From NCBI RefSeq assembly GCF_904846625.1, contig NZ_CAJHBL010000001.1:310001-374000 (forward strand): a stretch of 64,000 bases of DNA, written 5' to 3'. Shown here in pieces: positions 26,124-35,774 of the stretch. Source of the stretch: Psychrobacter sp. JCM 18900. Lineage in GTDB: Bacteria > Pseudomonadota > Gammaproteobacteria > Pseudomonadales > Moraxellaceae. Position numbers and translations under genes: made by a program. How positions within the stretch are numbered: position 1 is the stretch's first letter; every line of letters starts with the position of its first letter. Below the pieces are notes generated by a model. It was not told where the DNA came from. It made no database searches and was given only the letters and a program-made list of their open reading frames with translations.

Positions 26124-27782
26124 ATGAAATTCATTTTATCAGCGCTACCGACTGCTATGATGACAGTTGCGGTCATGAGCGTGCCTGTCGTGACTTACGC
26201 GAGCACTGACGCTGACAGTATAGAAGTGTCAGATGATGTTACACCAGTGGCTGTGACACAAATCATAGATGCTGATAGTCCAACTGATAATGATAAACCA
26301 GCTGTAGCACCTTTTCATACAGTACCAAACCCTCAAAACGCTGAGTCGCAGGCACTGTCTACGCTTGTTGACCCTATTACACATAAAACAGTCGATAACA
26401 GCTACGCACTAGACGTCTCAAGCTTTTTGAGCTTAGAGCAAGCGCAAAAGCTGCTGGTACAAGTATCACCTAAAATCGCTGCCAACCAAGCAGCAATTGC
26501 CGCTAGCGAATACCAAACTGATGCGCTCAGAACTATCGATAATCCGCTCGTATTTGCTCGAGTATCTGCCAGTGCCTATCATTTAGATGAGGATATAGAT
26601 TTATCTTCTCTCAGAAGTGGTATCGTCAACGAAGTAAACAATGGCGTAGATAACATAGTCCCTCCTACAGCAGACCTACCAGACTTTGGTGAGCTGGTCG
26701 GTGAGCGTATCCCCGACTCTTATAACCTCAAGCGATCAGGCTCTACGTCAGGCGCAGGTCTTGGTGTCGTTTGGCCTATTTACACTGCTGGACGTACAGA
26801 CGCATTGACTGGCGCCTCGGATGCACGTACACAAGAAGCGATGGCTGATAGCGTACTGGATAAAAATGAGCTTTATAATACGTTAATTGAGCGTTATTTT
26901 AAGGCACAGCTAGCGATTATCGCCGCTTACTTACGAGAAGACGCTTACGATACATTGCAGCAGACCGACCATATGGCCGAACGTCTGTTTGAAGAAGGTT
27001 TTATCTCACGTGTCGATAGACTAGAAGCACAGTCTGCGCTTGCGGATGCCAAGAGTGAATCCGTCAATGCCAATAATGATGCGCGCCTAGCTATGATTGC
27101 GCTACAGCGTCTACTACGTACCGACTACCGTATCAAACCAACCACACCGTTGTTTGTCTCTAGTCGCCCTCTACCAGATGTGAGCTACTTTCAGGACTTG
27201 GCACTAAACAACCATCCTGGACTGCAAAAAGTTGCAGCCAAGCGGGCACAGGCTCAGCAGTTACATGCGCTATCAGATACGGGCTACAAACCTACGGTAT
27301 TGCTATACGGTTATGGTCAGGTGGAGAAAGATCCAAGCTGGGTCGCTGGTATATCTGCCAGTTGGAAGCTATGGGGCGGACTCGATAAAGCCGCATCATT
27401 AGCATCCAGTAGTGCCAAAATACGTCAGGCCGATCTCTCTGAGATTGAAGTTAGTGACAATTTATTGCTACTGGTAGAAAAAAACTGGCACGATGTCAAT
27501 AATGCACAATCACGCTATCAGGCACTGCAAAGTAATGTTGATTTGGCAGCAGAAGTATTACGACTACGACGCTTAGGATTACAAGAAGGTGTAAATACCA
27601 CCGTTGACGTAGTGCAAGCACAAACGCAATCGCTGAAGGCACGTACCGAGCAAGCACAGGCTGCTAATGACTATGTACAGTCACTGGCTGCCCTTATGCA
27701 AAGCTGTGGTACGCCACTTGCTTTTAATGCTTATCTCAATGCCGCTGACATTCAATTGCCTACTTTATATACTGAGCAATGA
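26124..27782 (+). CDS. TolC-family outer membrane efflux protein
   Basis: First gene of a five-gene export operon. The 552-aa precursor has a signal peptide ending VVTYA (about residue 27), followed by an unusual acidic, Asp/Val/Thr-rich segment of about 65 residues, and then the two TolC repeats. Each repeat has long amphipathic helices and a strand pair: LSLEQAQKLLVQVSPKI (about 95) and TLIERYFKAQLAIIAAYLRE in repeat one, and DLALNNHPGLQKVAAKRAQAQ (about 358) and RRLGLQEGVNTTVDVVQAQTQ in repeat two. The trimer would form the outer-membrane channel for the periplasmic adaptor encoded downstream. The spacer gene for a YihY protein lies between. No clear Shine-Dalgarno sequence is seen before the ATG. 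Confidence 0.92.
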   Translation: MKFILSALPTAMMTVAVMSVPVVTYASTDADSIEVSDDVTPVAVTQIIDADSPTDNDKPAVAPFHTVPNPQNAESQALSTLVDPITHKTVDNSYALDVSSFLSLEQAQKLLVQVSPKIAANQAAIAASEYQTDALRTIDNPLVFARVSASAYHLDEDIDLSSLRSGIVNEVNNGVDNIVPPTADLPDFGELVGERIPDSYNLKRSGSTSGAGLGVVWPIYTAGRTDALTGASDARTQEAMADSVLDKNELYNTLIERYFKAQLAIIAAYLREDAYDTLQQTDHMAERLFEEGFISRVDRLEAQSALADAKSESVNANNDARLAMIALQRLLRTDYRIKPTTPLFVSSRPLPDVSYFQDLALNNHPGLQKVAAKRAQAQQLHALSDTGYKPTVLLYGYGQVEKDPSWVAGISASWKLWGGLDKAASLASSSAKIRQADLSEIEVSDNLLLLVEKNWHDVNNAQSRYQALQSNVDLAAEVLRLRRLGLQEGVNTTVDVVQAQTQSLKARTEQAQAANDYVQSLAALMQSCGTPLAFNAYLNAADIQLPTLYTEQ

Positions 27783-27884
27783 TGTGATATGAGAAACCAT
27801 AAGTCGTGCTGATAAACGCTTTGTATTACCATAAAGCCGATATCGAAAATACTATTACCAACCCTATTACGAACAGCTGCTTTT

Positions 27885-28751
27885 ATGAAAAAATTGACCT
27901 CTAAATCGATAAAAAACTGGCTACAGACGCTACTAGAAACGTGGCATATTGCCAATAATTCTAACGTTTGGGCGCATTGCGCAAGCGTAGGTTTCTTTGG
28001 TTTCTTATCAATTTTTCCAGTGATGGCTGTGTTTGTACTGCTTTATGGTCTTGCGTTTTCTCCTGCCGAGATGCAAGAGCAAATCTCGCTTCTGAGTCAG
28101 TTTATACCTGATACAGTATATGAAGTGCTCAACTCCCGTCTGAGCGAGTTGGTTTCTACAACTACGTCTGCTCTGACTTTCAGCCTGCTTATATCGTCCT
28201 TGCTCGCACTTTATGCGGGTTCTAAAGGTATTAAGTCTTTAATTATTCTTATTAATCTTGCGTTTCATATCACTCAAGAGCGTAGTTTTGTACAAAGCAC
28301 GATCCGCGCAGTTGGTTTGACCTTTGCAGCAGTAGTCGTATTGATTATCGCGGTTTCCTCTATCGCGATTATTCCTTTGGGAGCCGCCTACTTCCCTTTC
28401 CCTCAGATAGCAAAGACAATTGCGCTTTGGAGCAGGTGGCCAGTATTGACGGGCATCATATTCTTAAGCTTTTTGGGCCTTTATCGTCTAGCCCCAAATC
28501 GTGATGCCGTCGCCCTCAAAAAATTAATGCCAGGCGCTGCGTTAGCAACAGTTTTATGGATTATATTGTCCATCTTATTTTCAATTTATGTGCAAAATTT
28601 TAATAACTATAGTGCTGAGTTTGGCGCGCTTTCAGCTGCTGTGGTCATTATGCTATGGCTCTATTATTCAGCATTTATCGTCGCTCTTGGTGCTATTTTT
28701 AATTCTGAAACTATAGACAATGCCAAGCCTTATGCGTTTCGAGTGTACTAG
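27885..28751 (+). CDS. YihY/BrkB-family inner membrane protein
   Basis: The 288-aa protein has a short basic N-terminus and about six hydrophobic segments. Family signatures are AHCASVGFFGFLSIFPVMAV near residue 30, LLALYAGSKGIKSLIILIN near 110, RLAPNRDAVALKKLMPGA near 205 and SAAVVIMLWLYYSAFIVALGA near 260. The YihY family was once annotated as ribonuclease BN, which is incorrect; its function is unknown, with a role in complement resistance claimed for Bordetella BrkB. It lies 102 bp after the TolC gene and 48 bp before the adaptor gene, in the same direction. Its placement inside an export operon is unusual and suggests a part in membrane transport. The ATG lacks a strong RBS. Confidence 0.88.
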   Translation: MKKLTSKSIKNWLQTLLETWHIANNSNVWAHCASVGFFGFLSIFPVMAVFVLLYGLAFSPAEMQEQISLLSQFIPDTVYEVLNSRLSELVSTTTSALTFSLLISSLLALYAGSKGIKSLIILINLAFHITQERSFVQSTIRAVGLTFAAVVVLIIAVSSIAIIPLGAAYFPFPQIAKTIALWSRWPVLTGIIFLSFLGLYRLAPNRDAVALKKLMPGAALATVLWIILSILFSIYVQNFNNYSAEFGALSAAVVIMLWLYYSAFIVALGAIFNSETIDNAKPYAFRVY

Positions 28752-28799
28752 TAATAAACCCTTTATTTTCAACTTTGTTGCTTTAGGAATCTCATTGTC

Positions 28800-29999
28800 A
28801 TGACAGAATTACGACGCGAATCAGACGACTCAAATAAATCAGCTGATACAACCGAATCAGTGACCTCTCAAGATACACAAAATTCAGTCGATCCTGTAGA
28901 AGACGTGTCTGATATTGAACCAGAGCAACCGACACCTGCTTATAATCGTGATGCGTCTAAAACTGACAAATCTGCGCATATAAAAAAAGCATTACTTGCA
29001 CTATTCATACTGATTGTCCTTGGTACGATTGCGTACGGCTTATACAAAAGTAATGCGCATAGCGAGCCAGAAGTTATTACGCTACAAGGGCAAATGCAAA
29101 TGCAGCAAACGTCTATCGCTGCAAAAGTACCAGGGCGTATTGCCCAGATTATGGTGACAGAGGGTGATACGGTAACGGCAGGTCAGCAACTGGTTGAGAT
29201 GGATTCGCCTGAGATTAATGCCAAGATTAATCAAGCACGTGCTGGTAAGCAAATCGCGCAAAGCCAATTAGATAAAGCAGAAAATGGTGCGCGTCCCCAA
29301 GAAATCGCCCAAGCAAAAGCCGCTTGGCAAGCCAATAAAGCCGCGTCTGACTTGGCAGAAAACACCTATCAGCGTGTCAATCGCCTTTACGAAGAAGGAC
29401 TGATGGCGCGACAAAAGCGCGATGAGGCGTATGCTCAATATCTTGCTACTCAAGACCAAACCGAAGCAGCTCGCTTGCAATATGATTTGGCGCTAGAAGG
29501 CGCACGTACTGAAGATAAGTCAGCGGCCACTGCACAAGTCGCACAGGTCGATGCAAAACTCGATGAAGCGCTAGTAGCAAAAGAGGAAGCGAACCTAAGA
29601 AGTCCTATCGCTGGTATCGTCGATAATGTCATCGTGAGTGCTGGAGAAGTCATCGGTCAAGGGGTTCCGCTTTTGACGTTGGTGGATACCAACGACCAAT
29701 GGGTGGTACTTAACGTCACTGAGTCTTATTTAAATCAATTTGCTATTGGTCAAACATTTACGGGTACTATCCCAGCGCTGTCATCAGCGGATAAACCTTA
29801 TACAAAACAGTTTACCGTCTATGCGACATCGACCTTATCAGACTTTGCCACGTGGCGTCCGACCAATAACGATGATGGTTTTGATGTGCGTACTTTTGAG
29901 GTAAAGGCACGACCATCTAAGCCCGATGCTCGTATCCGCTCAGGTATGAGTGTGGTTGTACGTATCAACCCTACTCCTGTCAATCAGAACCAAGAGTAA
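28800..29999 (+). CDS. HlyD/EmrA-type periplasmic adaptor (membrane fusion protein)
   Basis: The 399-aa protein has a long acidic cytoplasmic N-terminus (about 1-60, Asp/Ser/Thr/Glu-rich), one transmembrane anchor (ALLALFILIVLGTIAYGLY, about 64-82), and a periplasmic adaptor fold. Visible parts are the first half-lipoyl strand set (AAKVPGRIAQIMVTEGDTVTAGQ), a coiled-coil hairpin (about 145-245, with KAAWQANKAASDLAENTY and a partner helix rich in Ala, Gln and Glu), the second half-lipoyl (LRSPIAGIVDNVIVSAGEVI) and a beta-barrel domain. AGGAATC is positioned before the ATG. It would bridge the two ABC-2 permeases downstream to the TolC-like channel. The acidic N-terminal extension is longer than usual. 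Confidence 0.92.
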   Translation: MTELRRESDDSNKSADTTESVTSQDTQNSVDPVEDVSDIEPEQPTPAYNRDASKTDKSAHIKKALLALFILIVLGTIAYGLYKSNAHSEPEVITLQGQMQMQQTSIAAKVPGRIAQIMVTEGDTVTAGQQLVEMDSPEINAKINQARAGKQIAQSQLDKAENGARPQEIAQAKAAWQANKAASDLAENTYQRVNRLYEEGLMARQKRDEAYAQYLATQDQTEAARLQYDLALEGARTEDKSAATAQVAQVDAKLDEALVAKEEANLRSPIAGIVDNVIVSAGEVIGQGVPLLTLVDTNDQWVVLNVTESYLNQFAIGQTFTGTIPALSSADKPYTKQFTVYATSTLSDFATWRPTNNDDGFDVRTFEVKARPSKPDARIRSGMSVVVRINPTPVNQNQE

Positions 30000-30002
30000 G
30001 CC

Positions 30003-31313
30003 ATGCACTTGACTAAGTTAAGTGAGGCTTTTTTACGCAGTGCAGCCTACGAGCGCCGTTTTTTGGCAAAAAACCATTGGGACTTTAGCATGGTGGTATG
30101 GATACCACTGGCAACGGTGCTGCTAATATGGTGGATATTTTCACAGACTCAAATTACCGATTTGCCTATCGGAGTCATCGATCAAGACAATAGCGCTGTT
30201 GCCAATACTGCCGTCCGTTACTTAGAGGCCAGTCCTACTTTGACGGTCAGACAGCTGTATTACTCCCAAGCGGATGCAGAGGCTGCCATTTTACAGCGTG
30301 ACATTTACGCTGTTGTCATTATTCCAGAGGACTTTTCTCGTAATATATTATCGAGCCAGCCTGCTCCATTGACTCTACAAGTCAATGCACAGTACGGTAC
30401 GCACTCTGGTATTATTCAGGCAGGTGTCCAAGCGGTCGCTAGTACATTATCCGCAGGCGTAGAAATCAAGCGATTGGTCAAACAAGGCGTAGCGCCATCA
30501 CAAGCGATGACGGCTTATGCGCCTATCAGTGTGCAGCGTATTAGCTTATTCAATGCTGCGACCAATTATCAGCAGTTTTTGGCATCAACCGTCATACCTG
30601 CCTTATTACATATATTGGCAATGGTCATTGGCGCAACCACGATTGGCCGCGAGTTACGTGATAAGAATATCGGTCGCTGGTATCGTTTTATTGATGCAGG
30701 CAAACCTAGTCTAATCTTATCTACACCTTCAAAAACGACATCTTCGCTATCAACCAAACAAGATAGCAGCAATAACAAAGCATCATCGTCAAGCGCAAAA
30801 GTGCCCAATTCGGTCAGCCTATCAGTTTTAGTATTTGGTCTATTGGGTAAATATTTTTGGCCAATACTGGCATATAGCTTGTGGTCGGCGTTGATATTGT
30901 GGCTGGCAACGTCCAATCAGAATATAAACATCATGTCTCTCGTTGCAGTCTATGCTGGGTTTTTGTGCCTGATGGTCCTGTCGTTTTGGTTAGGTGCTAT
31001 ATTTACTTTGAATTCTTTTTCATTACGTATGGGTCTATCGACTACTGGATTTATTTCAGCACCTTCTTACGCCTTTGCAGGTGTTACTTTTCCATATATT
31101 GCGATTAGTAATAGCGCGCAATATTGGTCAAATGCCCTGCCGCTAACGCATTACCTAAAGCTTCATATTGCACAGTTACAAATGCAAGCACCGATCGCCA
31201 TTTCTCTACCTATTGTCTATGGCTTAATGCTTGCTGCCATACTAGCGCTAGTACTTGCAGCACTATTAACCAAACGCGCATTGGCGCATCCTGAACGTTG
31301 GGGAGCACGCTAA
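30003..31313 (+). CDS. ABC-2 type permease 1 (YhhJ/YbhS-like)
   Basis: The start follows the adaptor stop after 3 bp, indicating tight coupling. The 436-aa protein has one N-terminal TM helix (MVVWIPLATVLLIWWIF), a large periplasmic domain (about 45-190) containing DLPIGVIDQDNSAVANTAVRYLEASPTL, which is characteristic of ABC2_membrane_3 proteins, and five C-terminal TM helices. Between the second TM helix and the next (about 225-275) is a Ser/Lys/Thr/Asn-rich cytoplasmic insertion (TPSKTTSSLSTKQDSSNNK) that the paralogue downstream lacks. In E. coli the YhhJ and YbhF-S-R systems work with an ATPase subunit; none is encoded here. Substrate unknown; drugs, lipids or small hydrophobic molecules are typical for relatives. 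Confidence 0.9.
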   Translation: MHLTKLSEAFLRSAAYERRFLAKNHWDFSMVVWIPLATVLLIWWIFSQTQITDLPIGVIDQDNSAVANTAVRYLEASPTLTVRQLYYSQADAEAAILQRDIYAVVIIPEDFSRNILSSQPAPLTLQVNAQYGTHSGIIQAGVQAVASTLSAGVEIKRLVKQGVAPSQAMTAYAPISVQRISLFNAATNYQQFLASTVIPALLHILAMVIGATTIGRELRDKNIGRWYRFIDAGKPSLILSTPSKTTSSLSTKQDSSNNKASSSSAKVPNSVSLSVLVFGLLGKYFWPILAYSLWSALILWLATSNQNINIMSLVAVYAGFLCLMVLSFWLGAIFTLNSFSLRMGLSTTGFISAPSYAFAGVTFPYIAISNSAQYWSNALPLTHYLKLHIAQLQMQAPIAISLPIVYGLMLAAILALVLAALLTKRALAHPERWGAR

Positions 31314-32503
31314 TGTCTGCACAATCAAATAATACACACTCAAAAACTAAATCAACGGTCACTCCGGCTTCACAAAACTTTTGGACCAGCTTCATTCAAA
31401 CTTTCAAAGACGTCTTTGGCGACAAAGGCGTACTTTTGATGCTGGTGATCGCCCCTATTATCTATGGATTTTTCTATCCTTGGCCTTACTCGTCTGAAGT
31501 AGTCAATCATGTGCCAGTAGGTATCATTGATCATGATAACAGTAACTTATCGCGTACTCTCGTGCGCTATGCGAGCGCTAGTCCATACCTAGATACTGAA
31601 CGATTTATCAATGAGCAGGCTGCCAAAGAAGCCATATGGTCAGATCAAATTGCAGGCTATATGGTGATTCCAACTGGTCTTGAAGAACAAGTTCAGTCCG
31701 GAGAGCAAGCGCACGTCAGCGTACTGGGTAACGGCGGTTATTTTATTTTAAATAAAAACGTCCAATTGGGTTTCTCTCAAGCAGTAGGTACGGTATCCGC
31801 AGGCATCAAGGTAAAGAAAAGTATTGCGAAAGGCGCTTATGCATCTACCGCAGCGCAGAACACGCAAGCTGTACCGCTACGGATTATGCCACTATATAAC
31901 CAAACTGAGGGCTATGGTGCTTATGTCGTACCTGCTGTCTCTGTTATTATTTTACAGCAGACACTTTTGATGGCGACTGCAATGCTGATTGGTACATGGT
32001 ATGAGCAGCGCCGTCACAGTACGAGTGTACGTGGCTGGTTAGGACGTATTGGGGCTTTGAGCTCACTTAGTTTTATCGTTGGCTGCTTTTATTATGGTTG
32101 GGCGTTTGAGCTACATCATTATCCACGTGGACAAAACATGCTTGGTACGCTGCTATTTTTGGCACTATTTTGTCCGACAGTCGCAACGCTCGGCTGCGTG
32201 CTCGGATTATGGTTCCGGCAGCGTGAGCGCAGTATGCAGATCTTAATTTTTATCTCCTTACCGATATTCTTCTTAAGCGGCTACCCTTGGCCAGCAGACC
32301 AATTGCCTCAAGTATTACAAGTAATACGTTGGCTGGTACCGACTACGCCTGCAATCAATACCTCTGTACAGCTTAACCAAATGGGTGCCAGTGTTTCTCA
32401 AGTCGCTATAGGATTTTACGCGTTAGCTGGCTTATGGTTGCTCTATTTTGTTTTATTGCTATTTTTACGCAAGCGTATTCCACAGCGAAAAGCCTACTTA
32501 TAA
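31313..32503 (+). CDS. ABC-2 type permease 2, paralogue of the preceding gene
   Basis: The ATG overlaps the stop codon of permease 1 in the sequence TAATG, with GGGGAG upstream, so translation is coupled. The longer frame from a TTG at 31298 is not needed. The 396-aa protein repeats the same plan: one N-terminal TM (VLLMLVIAPIIYGFFYPW), a periplasmic domain with HVPVGIIDHDNSNLSRTLVRY, and five C-terminal TM helices including QQTLLMATAMLIGTWYEQR and the last pair near VAIGFYALAGLWLLYFVLLL. The two paralogues probably form a heterodimeric channel. A terminator follows 36 bp after the stop, which closes the operon. No ATP-binding motif is present. Confidence 0.9.
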   Translation: MSAQSNNTHSKTKSTVTPASQNFWTSFIQTFKDVFGDKGVLLMLVIAPIIYGFFYPWPYSSEVVNHVPVGIIDHDNSNLSRTLVRYASASPYLDTERFINEQAAKEAIWSDQIAGYMVIPTGLEEQVQSGEQAHVSVLGNGGYFILNKNVQLGFSQAVGTVSAGIKVKKSIAKGAYASTAAQNTQAVPLRIMPLYNQTEGYGAYVVPAVSVIILQQTLLMATAMLIGTWYEQRRHSTSVRGWLGRIGALSSLSFIVGCFYYGWAFELHHYPRGQNMLGTLLFLALFCPTVATLGCVLGLWFRQRERSMQILIFISLPIFFLSGYPWPADQLPQVLQVIRWLVPTTPAINTSVQLNQMGASVSQVAIGFYALAGLWLLYFVLLLFLRKRIPQRKAYL

Positions 32504-32530
32504 ATTTTCAAATTAATGAAATCTATGAGC

Positions 32531-32570
32531 ATAAAAAAAGCGCCTGCTAATAGTAGCAGGCGCTCTTTTT
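32531..32570. terminator. Bidirectional terminator between efflux operon and sthA
   Basis: An 11-bp perfect stem (AGCGCCTGCTA / TAGCAGGCGCT) with the loop ATAG has an A-tract on the left and a T-tract on the right, matching its position between convergent genes. Confidence 0.92.
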
Positions 32571-32596
32571 ATTTATACGATATCAATAGCGGTGGT

Positions 32597-34246
32597 TTAA
32601 AACACTCGGTTCAAACCATTCAATGCTGCCACACGGTATGCTTCTGCCATCGTGGGATAGTTGAAAGTCGTATTTACAAAATACTCAAGTGTATTGTTGC
32701 TCTTACACTTCATCACTGCTTGACCGATATGAATAATCTCTGAAGCGTGGTTACCATAGCAATGGATGCCTAGAATCTCTAACGTATCACGATGGAACAA
32801 TATCTTTAATACGCCCGAACGTTCACCAATGATTTGGGCACGTGCCAGATGCTTAAAGAACGCCTGACCCACTTCATATGGGACTTTTTCATCCGTGAGC
32901 TCTTGCTCTGTCTTACCGATACAAGAGATTTCAGGAATAGTATAAATACCAGTCGGTACACTAGATACTGGCTCGGCATCACTATCACCAACCATAAAGG
33001 CAGCGGCACAGCGACCTTGGTCGTAGGCAGCAGAGGCTAGTGATGGCCAACCGATTACGTCGCCCGCCGCATAGATATTGTCGACGTCCGTACAGTAAGT
33101 ATCATCTACTTTTAACTGACCACGACCATTTGCTTTTAGCCCAATGGCTTCTAAGTTCAAGCCTTCGGTGTTACCTGAGCGACCATTTGACCAAAGAATG
33201 GCATCAGATTTGATGCGCTTGCCGCTCTTTAGGTGCAAGACTACATAATCATCATGAGTCTCAAGATGATCAATCTCTTCGTTACTACGGATAAGTACAC
33301 CGAACTGTCTAAAGTCATGCGCGATGGCATCACTGATTTCGCTGTCTAAGTAATTAAGCAATTGATCTTGGTTATTGATTAGATCAACTTTGTAGCCAAG
33401 ACCAGTAAAGATAGACGCGTACTCACAACCAATTACCCCTGCACCATAAATAATGATTTTTTTGACCACATAATCCATTTGCAAGATTTTGTCAGAGTCA
33501 AAAACGCGTGGATGGTTAAAGTCTAAAATCTCAGGACGGTAAGGACGACTACCGACAGTAATGATGGCTTTATTGAAAGTAATAGTTTCATAAACATTTT
33601 CATCGACTTCAATACGTAGCGTATGTGCGTCAATGAAACTTGCCCAACCTTGGATGACTTCAATACGGTTGCGCTCATAAAAACGTGTATGTGTACTGAC
33701 TTGACGGCGAATAACTTGACGCGCTTTGGCGAGTACTTCATTTAGCGGTACTTGCTTATATTCCATCGCCTTGGTAAACATCGGATCGCGGCGGAAGTTA
33801 ATCAAGTTAAATACAGATTGGCGCAATGCTTTACTTGGAATTGTACCGACGTGAGTAGAGTTACCGCCTACTTGATCACGTGGATCGACAACGACCACTC
33901 TTTTACCAGACTTAGTCAGCTTCATGGCAGCGGCTTCACCGGCAGGGCCCGCTCCTAAAACAACGGCATCGTACTCATATTCATGATCGTCACTTTTTAG
34001 ACGGCGAGAGTCTTTGGTAAAGCCGGACTTAATATCGATTCGTGTGTCATCGAGTGGATTCACAAGGTCCGGATGATGCATGACATCATCAGTCACTTGC
34101 TCGTGAGTCTGCTCTATCTTTTCTTTTTTGTTCTTACCTTCGGTATGTTCAGGGCTTGGCACGTGTCCGCTAGATTTATTTGATACTTCGGTATGAATAT
34201 CTTTGCCAGTATCGTTGGTCTCGTCGCTTGCACTTTTACTTACCAT
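32597..34246 (-). CDS. sthA: Soluble pyridine nucleotide transhydrogenase
   Basis: Flavoprotein that moves reducing equivalents between NADPH and NAD+ in the cytoplasm. The 549-aa protein has an FAD-binding Rossmann motif ([16 protein letters not shown], about 93-108), [16 protein letters not shown] where the redox disulfide of related lipoamide dehydrogenases is lacking (as expected for SthA), a second dinucleotide fold ([18 protein letters not shown], about 268) and the [24 protein letters not shown] motif. E. coli SthA is 466 aa; here about 85 extra N-terminal residues are Ser/Asp/Glu/Lys/His-rich and probably disordered. The extension is likely translated because GAGGA lies 5 nt before the first ATG. 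No pathway partner is adjacent. Confidence 0.95.
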   Translation of the reverse strand: MVSKSASDETNDTGKDIHTEVSNKSSGHVPSPEHTEGKNKKEKIEQTHEQVTDDVMHHPDLVNPLDDTRIDIKSGFTKDSRRLKSDDHEYEYDAVVLGAGPAGEAAAMKLTKSGKRVVVVDPRDQVGGNSTHVGTIPSKALRQSVFNLINFRRDPMFTKAMEYKQVPLNEVLAKARQVIRRQVSTHTRFYERNRIEVIQGWASFIDAHTLRIEVDENVYETITFNKAIITVGSRPYRPEILDFNHPRVFDSDKILQMDYVVKKIIIYGAGVIGCEYASIFTGLGYKVDLINNQDQLLNYLDSEISDAIAHDFRQFGVLIRSNEEIDHLETHDDYVVLHLKSGKRIKSDAILWSNGRSGNTEGLNLEAIGLKANGRGQLKVDDTYCTDVDNIYAAGDVIGWPSLASAAYDQGRCAAAFMVGDSDAEPVSSVPTGIYTIPEISCIGKTEQELTDEKVPYEVGQAFFKHLARAQIIGERSGVLKILFHRDTLEILGIHCYGNHASEIIHIGQAVMKCKSNNTLEYFVNTTFNYPTMAEAYRVAALNGLNRVF

Positions 34247-34343
34247 GATGTCCTCTTTATATTTATTTATCGAGTAAATGTTTGAGATATAAATGAATCA
34301 ATATGTAGCTGAGTTTGTATCATGTAGATAAATGAATACTGCC

Positions 34344-34748
34344 CTACTGAGGCATGCTCACCATACGTTGTGACAATATGTTTTGCAATGTCCAGTGACC
34401 AGTAGCGCTCTGTTGCCCTTCATCAATCTGCGGGCGGGCGCTAATGATGTACTCTGTACCAAGGGTTGGTTTAAAGTCATCGATCCAGTCATAAGGAATT
34501 TGGAATACGCTACCGTCTTTAGACTTAGCAAGTAGGCACTGCATTGGCAATTCTGAAGCACAAGCAACACGGTTTGGCATGACGGTCAGTGTCTGTGCTT
34601 CTCCCAATACGATACTTGGAATATAGCGCGGCTCAGGTACTGGATCCTTTGCAAATGGTGATGTTTGACAAGCACTCAGTAAAGTCGCTGCACTGATTAA
34701 ACCTGCCAGCAACAACGATGGCTTTATAGATTGATAGGCTGAAATCAT
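34344..34748 (-). CDS. DUF4377-like lipoprotein
   Basis: The 134-aa precursor has a lipoprotein signal peptide with lipobox LLSAC (Cys at about residue 27). The mature part contains VACASELPMQCLLAKSKDGSVF and YDWIDDFKPTLGTEYIISAR, which match the DUF4377 pattern of a conserved PMxCL motif followed by a G-x-EY strand. Two further cysteines (A-C-A and M-Q-C-L) probably form a disulfide. The function of DUF4377 is not known; in some proteins it is joined to META/HslJ domains. AGAGAATATT precedes the ATG. Sited 97 bp upstream of sthA in the same direction, it may share a transcript. Residue after the lipobox Cys is Gln, so outer-membrane sorting is expected. Confidence 0.78.
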   Translation of the reverse strand: MISAYQSIKPSLLLAGLISAATLLSACQTSPFAKDPVPEPRYIPSIVLGEAQTLTVMPNRVACASELPMQCLLAKSKDGSVFQIPYDWIDDFKPTLGTEYIISARPQIDEGQQSATGHWTLQNILSQRMVSMPQ

Positions 34749-34877
34749 AATATTCTCTATATGATAATTATCTAGGATGAAATGATGTATGTTTATTAGT
34801 GTTTTTTGCGCATTTATTAAAGCTGCCTGAACACTTATTGATACCGATTGAACAGATACTGTTTAAGCTGACATTCA

Positions 34878-35774
34878 TTATCCAATACGGCGTTTGAGAC
34901 CTGTCATCTGCAAAATACGTGTGGCAATCTCTTCAACAGACATCTCTGATACATCTAAGCTTGGGATACCGTGCGTGATATAAATACCCTGAATCGCGCG
35001 CTGCTCTTGCTGACATTGCTGATAGCTAGAATAACGGCTGCCTGCACGGCGCTCTTGACGGATTTTTACCAAGCGATCAGTATCGATGAGCAAACCAAAC
35101 AGCTTGTCTTTGTGCTCACGTAAAGCTTTCGGCAACTGATTGTCGTACAAGTCATCTTCGGTTAAAGGATAGTTAGCCGCTCGAATACCGAATTGTAATG
35201 CTAAGTATAAAGAAGTCGGCGTCTTACCAGAGCGCGATACACCCACCAAAATAATATCGGCTGCATTATAGTGACGAGTACGCGCTCCATCGTCATTGTC
35301 TAAAGCAAAATGCACTGCATCGATCCGCTCTTTATAGGTTTCAGAGTCAACATCATCATGTGCATGCCCTGAATGACCATCTGGCTCCACACCAGTCTCT
35401 TCTGCAACACGGCCAATGAGCCCTTCATACATATCTAAGTTACAGCTATGCGCTGAATTAATTTTTTCGCGAATCTCAGGATTGACGATCGTATCGAAAA
35501 CCAATGGCAACGACCCATCGCGCTGATACGCCATATTGATTTGTTCAACCGCATCTTCCGCACGCTCTAAGCTATCGACATATGGCAATACTCTTGTCTC
35601 AAAAGGAACCGAGGCAAACTGACTCAAAATAGCGCGTCCAAGTGTCTCAGCCGTAATCGCTGTGCCATCTGAGATAAAAAACGCCGTTCTAATGGCTTGT
35701 GAGCTGTCCAAGTTTAGCGCATGGCGATTTTGGATAGTGGACTTAACTTGTTCAGATGGATTGCTTGAGTACAT
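34878..35774 (-). CDS. ppsR: PEP synthase regulatory protein (bifunctional kinase/pyrophosphorylase)
   Basis: Controls PpsA by ADP-dependent phosphorylation and Pi-dependent dephosphorylation of its active-site threonine. Family motifs are ISDGTAITAETLGRAILSQF (about 33-52), the P-loop GVSRSGKTPTSLYLA (about 176) and QFGIRAANYPLTEDDL. At 298 aa it is longer than E. coli PpsR (277 aa), partly through a His/Asp-rich insertion around residues 122-140 (GHSGHAHDDVDSE) that is not in the usual family alignment. GAGGTG lies 8 nt before the ATG. It is divergent from ppsA with a 665-bp spacer, which is the typical functional pairing. Confidence 0.95.
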   Translation of the reverse strand: MYSSNPSEQVKSTIQNRHALNLDSSQAIRTAFFISDGTAITAETLGRAILSQFASVPFETRVLPYVDSLERAEDAVEQINMAYQRDGSLPLVFDTIVNPEIREKINSAHSCNLDMYEGLIGRVAEETGVEPDGHSGHAHDDVDSETYKERIDAVHFALDNDDGARTRHYNAADIILVGVSRSGKTPTSLYLALQFGIRAANYPLTEDDLYDNQLPKALREHKDKLFGLLIDTDRLVKIRQERRAGSRYSSYQQCQQEQRAIQGIYITHGIPSLDVSEMSVEEIATRILQMTGLKRRIG

